Notes: generated from the letters alone by a model not told the origin. Counted from the stretch's first letter, positions 1-8,664 are shown. The stretch: 35,548 nucleotides of DNA from an uncultured Oscillospiraceae bacterium (GCA_905236305.1 CAJOPB010000226.1:1-35548); one strand, 5' to 3'. Numbers and translations: made by a program.

Positions 1-1
1 C

Positions 2-151
2 GTCCCCGGCCTCTACGCCGCGGGCACCGACACCTGCACCATCTACGGCGACAGCTACATGTTCCTGATCCCCGGCAACACCATGGGTTACTGCGTCAAC
101 ACCGGCCGCTTCGCCGGAGAGGCTGCCGCAGCATATGCTGAGGAAAACTGA
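2..151 (+). CDS. FAD-binding reductase (fumarate reductase/succinate dehydrogenase flavoprotein-like), C-terminal end only
   Basis: Only the last 49 residues are in the window; the gene enters from the left edge and stops at TGA 149-151. The visible part has an AAGTD segment followed by PGNTMGYCVNTGRFAGE. This is the typical end of the FAD_binding_2 family, where the glycine-rich segment closes the FAD site. Members reduce fumarate, urocanate, acrylate-type acids or steroids, and the substrate cannot be read from this fragment. The next gene starts 83 bases downstream on the same strand and encodes an Fe-S flavoprotein, so the two probably form one electron-transfer operon in which the downstream proteins feed electrons to this reductase (inference). 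The family call is fairly safe; the substrate is unknown. Confidence 0.75.
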   Translation, partial: VPGLYAAGTDTCTIYGDSYMFLIPGNTMGYCVNTGRFAGEAAAAYAEEN

Positions 152-181
152 CGATATTGACGTTTCGACCTGACTGAAACC

Positions 182-213
182 TTTCCCTTCCCCCCTCACG
201 GGGGGAAGGGAAA
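182..213 (+). other. Strong hairpin between the flavoprotein and Fe-S flavoprotein genes
   Basis: A C-rich arm (182-195) and its complement (200-213) form a 14-bp stem with a TCAC loop. No T-run follows on the + strand, so it is not a clear intrinsic terminator. It may be an mRNA processing or stability hairpin that separates expression of the two genes. The ribosome binding site AGAAGGAGT (222-230) lies just downstream of it. Confidence 0.5.
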
Positions 214-234
214 AAGGAGATAGAAGGAGTATCC

Positions 235-2382
235 ATGAGCGAACAGGTGAGATTAACCATAGACGGGAAAACCGTTGTCGCTTCCTCCGATACCACCATC
301 CTGCAGGCCGCCCTGGACAACGGGATCTATATTCCCCATCTCTGTTCCCACGGCAACCTGCATCCGACCGGCTCCTGCCGGATGTGCCTGGTGGGCGTTG
401 AGGGAGAGGCAGACCCCGTGACCTCCTGCATTACCAAGTGCCGCGAGGGCATGGTGGTCAACACAAAGGATGAGCTGGCAGAAAAAATCCGCAAGCTCAG
501 CTGTGACTTCATGTTCAAGACCCACCCCTCGGAGTGCACCGGCTGCCCCAAATACGGCAAGTGCCAGCTGGCCAGCATCTCCCAATACGTGGGTGATACA
601 GGCAGAAAGCTCAAGGCCAACACCATCTCCGTGGCGGCCAACACCTCCAACCCCATTATCCTCCATGAGATGTACCGCTGCATTCTCTGCGGCCGCTGCG
701 TGCGGGCCTGCCAGGAGCTGCGGGGCGTGGGGGCCATCAAGTTTGCAAAGGTAAACGGCCGGGAGCAGGTAGTCATCGACGGCGACAGCCTCAAGAATGC
801 CGACTGCCGTTTCTGCACCGCATGCGTGGAGGTATGTCCCACTGGCTCGATCCGCGAGCATCCGGAGATCACCGAAAAGCTGGAGGGCAAGACCCGCGAG
901 GAGGGCTATGTCCCCTGCCGCGACGCCTGCCCCTGCCATATCGACGTGCCCCGGTATATCCGCTTTATCAACGAGGGTAACTACGCCGCCGCCAGTGCGG
1001 TGGTACGGGAGAAGGCCCCCTTCCCCCACGCCCTGGGCTATATCTGTGTCCACACCTGCGAAACCCAGTGCAAGCATGAATACTTAAACGAGCCGGTCTC
1101 TATCCGCAATCTCAAGCGCTTTGCCGCAGAGCATGACGACGGGGAGTGGAAGAAAAACACCTTCCGCAAGCCCGAGAGCGGCAAATCCGTCGCCGTGGTG
1201 GGCGGAGGTCCCGCGGGTCTGACACTGGCCTATTATGCTGCGAAGCTGGGTCACAAGGTCACGATTTTTGACGCCGGCGCGAAGCTGGGCGGCCAGCTGC
1301 GTTACGGCATCCCCTTCTACCGCCTGCCGGAGGAGGTACTGGACAAGGAAGTGGATGAGATCACCTCCGACGAGCGCATCACTGTCCAGACCGGCACCCG
1401 GGTCGCAACCCCGCCGGAGCTGCTGAAGCAGGGCTTCGACGCGGTGTTTGTGGCCACCGGCGTCCACGAGGGTATCAAGCTCCCCATCCCAGGCAGCGAG
1501 CTGGCCGGCGTCATCGGCGGCACCAACTTTATGCGCGCATTTGAAAACGGAGAAGCTTCCGTCGGAAAGAACGTGGTTGTCCTGGGCGGCGGCCCGGTGG
1601 CAATGGACTGCGCCGGCGCCTCCTTCCGTCTGGGCGCGGAAAATGTGTATATGGCCTGCCTGGAGAGCTATGAGGGCATGACCAGCCCCAAGGAGGAGCT
1701 GACCTGGGCCGAGGAGGAGGGCATCCAGCTCTTTAACTCCCGTACCTTCAACGAGATCACCGGCGAAGACGGCAAGTGCACCGGCGTCAAAGTGCAGGAG
1801 GTCGGCAACTTCCGCCGGGAGAACGGCAAGTTCATGTTTGACAAGCTGGAGGGTACGGAACAGCTTCTGCCCGCTGACAACGTGATCTTTGCCACCGGTC
1901 AAAAGCCGGAGATCCCCACTGACGGCAGCTTTGGTCTGGAGCTCTGCCATGGCAACTATATTGCCACCACCGGCCCCAACGGCGAGACCAGCGTTCAGGG
2001 CGTCTGGGCCGCCGGCGACGCAGTGACGGGCATCAAGGATGTCATCAGCGCCATTGCAGCCGCCCGCAGGGCTGTCAGTGCCATCGACGTATATCTGGGC
2101 GGCGACGGCAATATCACCGAAAATCTGGCTCCCGTACAATATCGCGACCCAAACATCGGGCGCATCGAGGGATTTGGCGACCTGCCGCGGACAGATCCGC
2201 GGGTCATCGACCCCAAGACCCGCGTCAGCGAGTACAAAACCTGCGGCCCCATGGACAAGGGCTTCGACGAGGCACTGGCACGCTGCGAGTCCCGCCGCTG
2301 CCTGCAATGCGACCTGCGCTGCGATCTGGAACCGCAGAAATTCTGGAACGACTATGTGGGAAAGGAAGGTGAGGGCGCATGA
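235..2382 (+). CDS. NuoG/HydA-type Fe-S N-terminus fused to GltD/NfnB-like NAD(P)H oxidoreductase
   Basis: A 715-residue cytoplasmic Fe-S flavoprotein. Domains in order: a [2Fe-2S] plant-type ferredoxin (C37, C48, C51, C65/C69); a NuoG-type His/Cys3 cluster segment (H97, C101, C104, C110); two CxxCxxCxxxC clusters (C149-C159 and C191-C201); a GltD-like Fe-S helical domain (C228, C232, C234); an FAD-binding Rossmann motif VVGGGPAGL near 321; a second dinucleotide motif VLGGGPVAMD near 445; an FAD closing motif AAGDA near 595; and a Cys-rich tail (CESRRCLQCDLRC). Family knowledge: this fold passes electrons between NAD(P)H, FAD and ferredoxin-type carriers, as in GltD, NfnB and SudA. The start is supported by AAGGAG 5-10 bases upstream. 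The next gene overlaps by ATGA. It is probably the NAD(P)H-oxidising subunit of a complex with the next gene (inference). Confidence 0.88.
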   Translation: MSEQVRLTIDGKTVVASSDTTILQAALDNGIYIPHLCSHGNLHPTGSCRMCLVGVEGEADPVTSCITKCREGMVVNTKDELAEKIRKLSCDFMFKTHPSECTGCPKYGKCQLASISQYVGDTGRKLKANTISVAANTSNPIILHEMYRCILCGRCVRACQELRGVGAIKFAKVNGREQVVIDGDSLKNADCRFCTACVEVCPTGSIREHPEITEKLEGKTREEGYVPCRDACPCHIDVPRYIRFINEGNYAAASAVVREKAPFPHALGYICVHTCETQCKHEYLNEPVSIRNLKRFAAEHDDGEWKKNTFRKPESGKSVAVVGGGPAGLTLAYYAAKLGHKVTIFDAGAKLGGQLRYGIPFYRLPEEVLDKEVDEITSDERITVQTGTRVATPPELLKQGFDAVFVATGVHEGIKLPIPGSELAGVIGGTNFMRAFENGEASVGKNVVVLGGGPVAMDCAGASFRLGAENVYMACLESYEGMTSPKEELTWAEEEGIQLFNSRTFNEITGEDGKCTGVKVQEVGNFRRENGKFMFDKLEGTEQLLPADNVIFATGQKPEIPTDGSFGLELCHGNYIATTGPNGETSVQGVWAAGDAVTGIKDVISAIAAARRAVSAIDVYLGGDGNITENLAPVQYRDPNIGRIEGFGDLPRTDPRVIDPKTRVSEYKTCGPMDKGFDEALARCESRRCLQCDLRCDLEPQKFWNDYVGKEGEGA

Positions 2383-3545
2383 AGCGGGAAGAACTGAACA
2401 CCCTGCTGGCTGACGCCGCCGGGCGCGGAAACGGAATCTTTGTGCTGAACCTCGCCTGTGATGATCCCATTGCCCTGCTCAACCGTGCTTTGGCAACGGA
2501 AAAGGCTGCCGCGCTGACGGACGCTGCAAAGGCCGCGGCGGAGCAGATGAAGGCAGAGAAGTGCATCGTAATGCTCCCGGAGGGCTTTGACAGCTTTGGC
2601 ATAGAAGGCGCGGAGACCGTGATCGTTCCCCGTTCTCTGGTACTGCGCGAGGCCCCCGCAGCGCTGCATATGCTGGCCACCGGAGAGCTGCGCGCATGCC
2701 CGGACGAGCGCAGCTATCCCACCGAGGGTCTGGACGGCAGACCCACCGTAATTGCCGACGCTGTGACATTGCTGCACCAGGAGGGAAAGAAGGCCCTGAT
2801 GCTGGTGACCGCGGATACGCGAAAGCTTCTTGAGGTGGATGTCGGCACAGCCGTCAGCGACATTTTGCAGTCCCAGGGCATTCCCCATGCGGAAAAGCCC
2901 CTGCTGCTGGGCGGCCTCACCGGACGCATGGTTCCTGCCTCAACGCCCCTGACTGTGGAGGACACCCCGGACTTTGACCTGCTGCGTCCCTATGGCGCTG
3001 CGGAGTGTATGGCGGACACCGCAGCCTCTCTTTTGGCAAACGCCCGGGAGGAGAGCTGCCAGAAGTGCGTCCTCTGTCGGGAGGGCACATGGCAGATGGC
3101 GGCCATCTTTGCCGATGTCACGGAAGGAAAGGCCACCAGAGATACTCTGCCCATGATCGACGACATCGGACCGCTGATCCAGGCGGGCGCCTTCTGCACC
3201 TTCGGCAAGGGCATGGCGCGGCTTGCAGTCAGCATTCTGTCCGCCTGCAAGGCAGAGCTGGATATGCATATCATTCGCAAGCAGTGCCCGACCGGCGTCT
3301 GCGCCGCCTTCAACCGGAAGACCTATGCCATTGATCCGAAGAAGTGCGCTGCCAACGGAGACTGCGTGGATGAGTGCCCCGAGGACGCTATCACCTTCAA
3401 GAAGAATTTTATCTCCATGATCGACAAGGCCATGTGCACCGGCTGCGGCAAGTGCGCGAGCGTGTGCGAGGAAGGTGCCATTGTGGTTTACGACGGAAAA
3501 ATGCGCGTGCCGGATAAGGCCACCCGTGTCGGGCGGTTTAAATAA
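2379..3545 (+). CDS. NuoF-like Fe-S electron-transfer subunit with C-terminal ferredoxin domain, lacking the FMN/NADH motif
   Basis: A 388-residue protein whose ATG overlaps the previous stop (ATGA), so translation is coupled. Residues about 150-190 resemble the SLBB/soluble-ligand region of NuoF. Residues 225-300 carry the NuoF [4Fe-4S] site (ESCQKCVLCREGT, C227/C230/C233, with C273 as probable fourth ligand). Residues 320-366 form a two-cluster ferredoxin domain. The glycine-rich FMN/NADH signature of NuoF (GRGGAGFP-type) is absent from the first 150 residues, so the protein should relay electrons rather than bind NADH. The first ferredoxin motif reads C323-x2-N326-x2-C329-x3-C333, with one Cys replaced by Asn; the second (C353, C356, C359, C363) is complete. 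It probably pairs with the upstream GltD-like subunit. Confidence 0.85.
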   Translation: MKREELNTLLADAAGRGNGIFVLNLACDDPIALLNRALATEKAAALTDAAKAAAEQMKAEKCIVMLPEGFDSFGIEGAETVIVPRSLVLREAPAALHMLATGELRACPDERSYPTEGLDGRPTVIADAVTLLHQEGKKALMLVTADTRKLLEVDVGTAVSDILQSQGIPHAEKPLLLGGLTGRMVPASTPLTVEDTPDFDLLRPYGAAECMADTAASLLANAREESCQKCVLCREGTWQMAAIFADVTEGKATRDTLPMIDDIGPLIQAGAFCTFGKGMARLAVSILSACKAELDMHIIRKQCPTGVCAAFNRKTYAIDPKKCAANGDCVDECPEDAITFKKNFISMIDKAMCTGCGKCASVCEEGAIVVYDGKMRVPDKATRVGRFK

Positions 3546-3593
3546 ATAATCGCAATATTTCAAAGGCGCAGGCAGCGTGCGCTGCAGGGAGGA

Positions 3594-3674
3594 TTTTGTG
3601 CCTTTGGCGCAAAAACGGCAGCGCGCTTTGTGCGATGCTCCTCCGATAAAATGAAGCATTTTTACGGGAGAGCA
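3594..3674 (+). repeat. Three-hairpin palindromic repeat, copy A
   Basis: Three consecutive hairpins lie between the NuoF-like and flavodoxin-like genes. Hairpin 1 is TTTTGTGCC (3594-3602) with GGCGCAAAA (3606-3614). Hairpin 2 is GCAGCGCGC with GTGCGATGC. Hairpin 3 is built from GATAAAATG and CATTTTTACGG. The same order and spacing recur at 4998-5074, where several pairs differ in sequence but still pair. It lies inside the transcribed operon, so it may act as RNA. Confidence 0.6.
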
Positions 3675-3715
3675 CAAAAAAGATCATCACGAAAAGAATG
3701 GAGGACTGTTGATAT

Positions 3716-4657
3716 ATGCCGAAAATTCTTGGACTTTCCTGCGGTACAAAAAACGGAAACAACGACACCATGTGCCGTGTTGCCCTGGAAGCTGCCCGGG
3801 ACGAGGGCGCAGAGATCGAATTTATCCACGTATTTGACTGGAACATCGACTATTGCACCGGCTGTGTGGCCTGCTCCCGCGGCCTGGTCATGGGCAAGGG
3901 CATGGTCTGCACCCAGCGGGACGACTATGCCGCCCTGTTCGACAAGATGGCAGAGGCTGACGGCGTTTTGATCGTTGACCCCATCTACGAATCCGGCGGC
4001 TCGGGACTGTTCCACGTACTCTGCGACCGCATGGGCCCCGGCCATGACATGGGTATGCTCTTCATGGCGGACGGCAAGCTCAAGGAACAGGGAAAGCCCG
4101 GCCTTGATCCCAAATATCTGAAGAAAAAGGTCATCTCCTTTGTGGGCATCGGCGGCAGCGACTGGGCCTGCCGTGTGGAGACCGATCATGCCATGCTTGC
4201 CATGAGCCCTGCCTGGACGGTCATCAACAATGAAGCCTTTGCCTGGTGCAAGGATGTCATTATGCAGGATGAGAAGGTCGAGCGTATGCGGGAGATCGGG
4301 CGCAACCTGGTCCACGCAGCCGAGGACATCGAAAATGCCAAGTGGATGGGCAAGCCCGGCGCCTGCCCCCACTGCCAGGGCAACAACTTCTACATCTTCC
4401 CCGGTACCACCCACTGCGTCTGCGAGCTGTGCGGACTGGAGGGCACCCTGGAGGTTGTGGATGGCGCCTTCAAGTTTAAGTTTGACCCTGACACCGAGTA
4501 CAGGGCTCATGACACCCTCTCCGGCAAAAAGCTCCACGGCGAAGACATCTTTGCCAACGAGGGCCGCCTGATGAACCTCTTTAAGGATGAGGAATTCAAG
4601 CGCCGCAAACAGCACTACACGGATGTCATTGCCCCCACTCCGGCGCCTAAAAAGTAA
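3716..4657 (+). CDS. Flavodoxin-fold NAD(P)H-dependent FMN reductase family protein with C-terminal zinc ribbon
   Basis: A 313-residue protein. The N-terminus (MPKILGLSCGTKNGNND) is the FMN phosphate-binding loop of the NADPH-dependent FMN reductase/iron-sulfur flavoprotein family. C47, C50 and C53 (CTGCVAC) match the compact Cys motif that holds a [4Fe-4S] cluster in archaeal-type iron-sulfur flavoproteins, although one canonical Cys spacing is not obvious. Residues about 220-245 hold two CxxC pairs (CPHC and CELC), forming a rubredoxin/zinc-ribbon-like knuckle that is not standard in the family. GGAGG lies 11-15 bases before the ATG. It is the last gene of the + strand electron-transfer operon and ends before a bidirectional terminator. 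It probably serves as an electron carrier or small reductase for the upstream complex; the substrate is unknown. Confidence 0.8.
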   Translation: MPKILGLSCGTKNGNNDTMCRVALEAARDEGAEIEFIHVFDWNIDYCTGCVACSRGLVMGKGMVCTQRDDYAALFDKMAEADGVLIVDPIYESGGSGLFHVLCDRMGPGHDMGMLFMADGKLKEQGKPGLDPKYLKKKVISFVGIGGSDWACRVETDHAMLAMSPAWTVINNEAFAWCKDVIMQDEKVERMREIGRNLVHAAEDIENAKWMGKPGACPHCQGNNFYIFPGTTHCVCELCGLEGTLEVVDGAFKFKFDPDTEYRAHDTLSGKKLHGEDIFANEGRLMNLFKDEEFKRRKQHYTDVIAPTPAPKK

Positions 4658-4841
4658 TTTTTTCCCATCAGATTCTCAGAAACGCAGGATTTTGACGGGG
4701 ATTTTCCCCACCTGTGTCTGCGAGACCTTTTGAATCCGACGACTTGAGCCCTGTATATCAGGGTATTGTGAACGCCTCGGGGCTCTGTGTCGAGTTCCTT
4801 CCAGTGATTCCCTTGCTGCTCCGGGAATTGCTTTTATATAT

Positions 4842-4870
4842 AAAAACCGCTTCCGATGGAAGCGGTTTTT
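4842..4870. terminator. Bidirectional intrinsic terminator between convergent genes
   Basis: A perfect 13-bp stem, AAAAACCGCTTCC (4842-4854) and GGAAGCGGTTTTT (4858-4870), with a GAT loop and AT-rich flanks on both sides. It can end the + strand operon and stop readthrough from the - strand oxidoreductase operon. Confidence 0.88.
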
Positions 4871-4934
4871 TATATATTCCCGGTCGCCTGCCAGCAGTGT
4901 ATTCGGGGAAGGAAGGCGGGACCTCATACTAGTC

Positions 4935-5074
4935 TTCCATAAAACGCTGTGAAACGTTTTATAGCGCCGAAGGCACGTCGAAGACTGCATGAGACTGTTT
5001 TGCGCCTTTTGGCGCAAAACGGGCAGCACGCCTTTGCGTGATGCCTTTTCCATAAAACATCGTGTTTTATGGAA
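4935..5074. repeat. Composite palindromic repeat with terminal inverted repeats; contains three-hairpin copy B
   Basis: The element is bounded by TTCCATAAAAC (4935-4945) and GTTTTATGGAA (5064-5074). The right part (4998-5074) is a second copy of the three-hairpin unit at 3594-3674: TTTTGCGCC/GGCGCAAAA (4998-5006/5011-5019), GCAGCACGC/GCGTGATGC, and a perfect 12-bp hairpin 5048-5059/5063-5074. The left part (4935-4975) resembles an inverted partial copy. No transposase is present. It starts 8 bases past the stop of the oxidoreductase gene (5083) and may also act as its 3' end structure. Confidence 0.6.
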
Positions 5075-5082
5075 TAATAATA

Positions 5083-8000
5083 TCAGGTCATACTTTTATA
5101 CTTCTCAAACCGTTTCGCCGCGTCCTCGCTGCCAATGGCAAAAAGGCTCTCGGCATTCTCGGGGAAGGTGCGCCGCAGGGCACTGTAGCGGGTTTCGCCG
5201 TCCAGAAACGCCTCATACTCCATGCTGGGCTGCTTGCAGTCCAGGGTAAAGGGATGCTCCTTCCGGGGGTCATAGCGGTAGAGCAGCCAATAGCCGCTGT
5301 CCACCGCACGCTTCATTTCCGCCTGTACCTTTGCCATGCCGCTGCGGATTCCATGAGAAGTGCAGGGAGTATAGGCAATGATGACACTGGGGCCGTCATA
5401 TTCCTCAGCCTCACGCAGCGCCTTGATAAGCTGGGCCGGGTCAGCGCCCATGGCCACCTGGGCAACATAGACATTGCCATAGCTCATCATAATACCGCCC
5501 AGGTCCATTTTACGGCTGCGCTTGCCGCTGGAGGCAAACTGTGCCACCGCACCGATGGGTGTAGCCTTGGAGCTCTGACCGCCGGTGTTGGAATAGACCT
5601 CCGTGTCGATGACAAATACATTGACGTTCTCCCCGCTGGCGATGACATGAGCCAGGCCGCCAAAGCCGATGTCGTAGGCCCACCCGTCGCCGCCGTACAT
5701 CCAGAAGGTCTTTTTCGCCAGCTGATCACGGTGGAGCAGAATATTCTTCGCCTCGTCACTGTGCACGCCATCCAGCGCAGCAATCAGCGCATCAGATGCC
5801 GCACGGGACCCGTCAAAGCTGTTATATGCCTCCAGCCAGTTCTCGCAGGAAGCGCGCAGCGTCCCCTCCGCGTGCTCCATCAGAGCCTCCACCTGGGCCT
5901 TCACGCTCTCCCGCTGCTGCCTGACAGAGAGGAACATGCCCAGACAAAGCTCCGCGTTGTTTTCAAAGAGGGAGTTGGTCCATGCGGGACCAAAGCCGCG
6001 GCGGTTGACGGTGTATGGGATGCCCGGCATGGGTGCCCCCCAGGCCTGAGAACAGCCTGTGCCGTTGGCCCAGTAAACCCGCTCGCCAAAAAGCTGGGTC
6101 ATGAGCTTGGCATAGGGTGTCTCGCCGCAGCCGGCACAGGCGGCGGAAAACTCCACCAGCGGCTGGCAGAACTGACTGCCCTTGATGCTCCACCGGTCAA
6201 ACACCGGTCCCTTGTCGCTGATTGAGAGGGCAAAGCTCCATTTTTTCTTTTTGTCCTCTGTCAGTACAGCGGGAACCATATCCAGCGCCCGGGTAGGGCA
6301 GCTTTCCGCACAGCTGCCGCAGCTGGTACAGTCAAAATCCGAGACCGCCAGCGCAAAATACAGTCCCTTTCCCGCGCCCCGGGAGGGCACTGTCTCAAAG
6401 CCTGCGGGAGCCTGCTCCCGCTCCTCCTCCGAGAGCAGATAGGGCCGGATGACCGCATGGGGACAAACCAGAGAGCAGCGGTTGCACTGGATACACTTGG
6501 AACTGTTCCACTTGGGAACGGCCACAGCGATCCCCCGTTTTTCATAGGCCGTCAGTCCCATGTCGATATTGCCGTCCTCGTAGCCGACAAAGGAGCTGAC
6601 CGGCAGGTCATCCCCCTTCTGGGCGTTGATGGGATAGAGGATGCGGCGCACCACATCCGGCAGATCCTTTCCGTCCACGCTGTCGTCGATGGGACCGCCG
6701 TTGGCCTGTTCAGTCAGGAGCGCAGCCTGCAGGATCTGCACCGCAGCGTTGGGTGTCTCGGGCAGATCGGCCCATGCAGCAGGCACATCCACCTCCGCAG
6801 CCTCCCGGGCTCCCGCCTCAATGGCTGCCACATTCTGGGCGATAACCTCGTCGCCCTTGGCGTAATAGGTTTTTCGGGCTGCCTCCTTCATCCGTTCCAG
6901 CGCGTCCTCCGCCGGGATCAGGCCGGTGACGGCGAAAAACGCCGCCTGAAGCACGGTGTTGGTATGGCTGCCAAGCCCCAGACGCAGAGCAATGTCTGTG
7001 GCGTCGATCGTATAGAAGCGTATTTTTTTCCGCGCCAGTGTCCGCTTTACATCCGCCGGCAGGTGCTCCTCCAGCTCTGACTGCTTCCACTGGCAGTTGA
7101 GCAGGAAGGTGCCGCCGGTTTTCAGTTCACTCACCATGTCGTACTGGCTGAGAAAGCTCTGGTTGTGGCAGGCCACAAACTCCGCCCGCTTCACCAGATA
7201 ACTGCCCTGGATGGGCTCCCGCGAGAAGCGAAGGTTGGACTTGGTGACGCCAAAGGATTTTTTTGCGTCGTACTCAAAATATGCCTGGGCATAGATGCCC
7301 GCCGCTTCGGACAGGATGTGAACCGTGTTTTTGTTGGCGCCAACGGTGCCGTCGCCCCCCAGGCCCCAGAACTTGCACCGAAAGCTCTTCCCGCCGGAGA
7401 CGCCGGAGACATGGGGCGTGGGCAGGGACAGATGGGTTACATCGTCCTGGATGCCGATTGTAAACCCGTTGACCGGGAAGTCTGTGGCAAGATTGTCATA
7501 CACCGCAAGGATCTGGTCCGGGTCCGTGTCCTTGGAGCTGAGACCGTAGCGCCCGCCGATGACCCGCAGGGGCCGGCCGGTCTGCATCACGGCAGTACAG
7601 ACATCCTGATAAAGCGGTTCTCCGGCGCTGCCCATCTCCTTGCAGCGGTCCAGCACCGCCACTCTGCGCACGGTTTCCGGAATTGCCTCCATGAGGCGCT
7701 CCACGGAGAAGGGACGATAGAGGTGTACCTGTACAAAGCCCACCTTTTTCCCATGGGCATTGAGGTAGTCTACCGCCAGCCGGGCCACACCCGAAACACT
7801 GCCCATGGCGATGATAATGTCCGTAGCCTCGGGATGTCCGTAATAGTTAAAGAGGCGATAGTCTCGGCCGGTAAGGCTGCTGATCTTTTGCAGATACTTC
7901 TCCACGATGGCGGGCACCGCGTCATAAAAGCGGTTATTGGCCTCGCGAATCTGGAAATATACGTCAGGATTCTGCACTGTGTTGCGCAGCACCGGATGCT

Positions 8001-8646
8001 CAGGGTTGAGCGCATGGGCGCGGAACTGGGCCAGAGCCTTCCGGTCCAGCATGGCACCCAGCGCCTCCCGGTCGATCATCTCCACCGTTGCCAGCTCATG
8101 GCTGGTGCGGAAGCCGTCAAAAAAGTGCATAAAGGGGACTCTTGCTTCGATTGCGGCCAGATGAGCCACAGCAGCCAGGTCCACCACCTCCTGCACGCTT
8201 CCGGTAGAGAACATGGCAAGGCCGCAGGCACGGCAGTCCATCACGTCACTGTGGTCGCCGAAGATGCTCATGCCGTGGGTGCCCACGGTACGGGCCGCAA
8301 CGTGCATCACAGCGGGCAGACGTTCCCCGGCAATGCGGTGCAGCACGGGGATCATCAGCATCAGTCCCTGACTGGAGGTATAGGTCGTGGCTAGCGCGCC
8401 GGCCTGCAGCGCACCGTGCACTGCTCCGATGGCGCCCGCCTCGCTCTGCATCTCCTGCAGGGTCACGGTCTGACCAAACAGATTCTTTCTGCCCCGGGCG
8501 GACCATACGTCGGTATGCTCTGCCATGGGAGAGGACGGTGTGATGGGATAGATTGCAGCAATCTCCGTAAAGTCATAGGCGATATGAGCGGCAGCCTCGT
8601 TTCCGTCCATCATCACCATCCGGCTATTCTTTTCTGCGTTCGGCAT
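5083..8646 (-). CDS. nifJ: Pyruvate (2-oxoacid):ferredoxin/flavodoxin oxidoreductase
   Basis: A 1187-residue single-chain enzyme, the usual length of PFOR/NifJ. It decarboxylates a 2-oxoacid with CoA to acyl-CoA and CO2 and reduces ferredoxin; the reaction is reversible. Visible in order: domain I YPITPSSPMAEH with the substrate-contacting Thr, then ARTVGTH carrying the conserved Arg; the gamma-type domain (GLGGDGTVGANKNT); two [4Fe-4S] ferredoxin motifs (CIQCNRCSLVCP and CTSCGSCAESCP); the proximal cluster (CAGCGE with NGTGCSQ); and the TPP motif GGDGWAYDIGFGG with DTEVYSNTGGQ. AAGGTGAT precedes the ATG. The gene sits only 18 bases behind a branched-chain aminotransferase in a T-box operon, which raises the possibility that it works (also) on branched 2-oxoacids in the carboxylating direction. 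By sequence alone the pyruvate assignment remains the default. Confidence 0.93.
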   Translation of the reverse strand: MPNAEKNSRMVMMDGNEAAAHIAYDFTEIAAIYPITPSSPMAEHTDVWSARGRKNLFGQTVTLQEMQSEAGAIGAVHGALQAGALATTYTSSQGLMLMIPVLHRIAGERLPAVMHVAARTVGTHGMSIFGDHSDVMDCRACGLAMFSTGSVQEVVDLAAVAHLAAIEARVPFMHFFDGFRTSHELATVEMIDREALGAMLDRKALAQFRAHALNPEHPVLRNTVQNPDVYFQIREANNRFYDAVPAIVEKYLQKISSLTGRDYRLFNYYGHPEATDIIIAMGSVSGVARLAVDYLNAHGKKVGFVQVHLYRPFSVERLMEAIPETVRRVAVLDRCKEMGSAGEPLYQDVCTAVMQTGRPLRVIGGRYGLSSKDTDPDQILAVYDNLATDFPVNGFTIGIQDDVTHLSLPTPHVSGVSGGKSFRCKFWGLGGDGTVGANKNTVHILSEAAGIYAQAYFEYDAKKSFGVTKSNLRFSREPIQGSYLVKRAEFVACHNQSFLSQYDMVSELKTGGTFLLNCQWKQSELEEHLPADVKRTLARKKIRFYTIDATDIALRLGLGSHTNTVLQAAFFAVTGLIPAEDALERMKEAARKTYYAKGDEVIAQNVAAIEAGAREAAEVDVPAAWADLPETPNAAVQILQAALLTEQANGGPIDDSVDGKDLPDVVRRILYPINAQKGDDLPVSSFVGYEDGNIDMGLTAYEKRGIAVAVPKWNSSKCIQCNRCSLVCPHAVIRPYLLSEEEREQAPAGFETVPSRGAGKGLYFALAVSDFDCTSCGSCAESCPTRALDMVPAVLTEDKKKKWSFALSISDKGPVFDRWSIKGSQFCQPLVEFSAACAGCGETPYAKLMTQLFGERVYWANGTGCSQAWGAPMPGIPYTVNRRGFGPAWTNSLFENNAELCLGMFLSVRQQRESVKAQVEALMEHAEGTLRASCENWLEAYNSFDGSRAASDALIAALDGVHSDEAKNILLHRDQLAKKTFWMYGGDGWAYDIGFGGLAHVIASGENVNVFVIDTEVYSNTGGQSSKATPIGAVAQFASSGKRSRKMDLGGIMMSYGNVYVAQVAMGADPAQLIKALREAEEYDGPSVIIAYTPCTSHGIRSGMAKVQAEMKRAVDSGYWLLYRYDPRKEHPFTLDCKQPSMEYEAFLDGETRYSALRRTFPENAESLFAIGSEDAAKRFEKYKSMT

Positions 8647-8664
8647 GGTATCACCTTTTTATAT

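Larger units (their letters stand above)
4658..5082. other. 425-base intergenic region between convergent operons
   Basis: No credible gene is seen here. It holds the bidirectional terminator at 4842-4870 and the composite palindromic repeat at 4935-5074. The stretch 4674-4835 shows no recognisable feature. Confidence 0.7.

Noticed and set aside
1084-2307. A 407-codon frame on the - strand, and another at 253-1077
   Set aside because: Both are antisense to the NuoG/GltD-like gene, whose cofactor motifs span the whole length. No start signals or homology features are seen.
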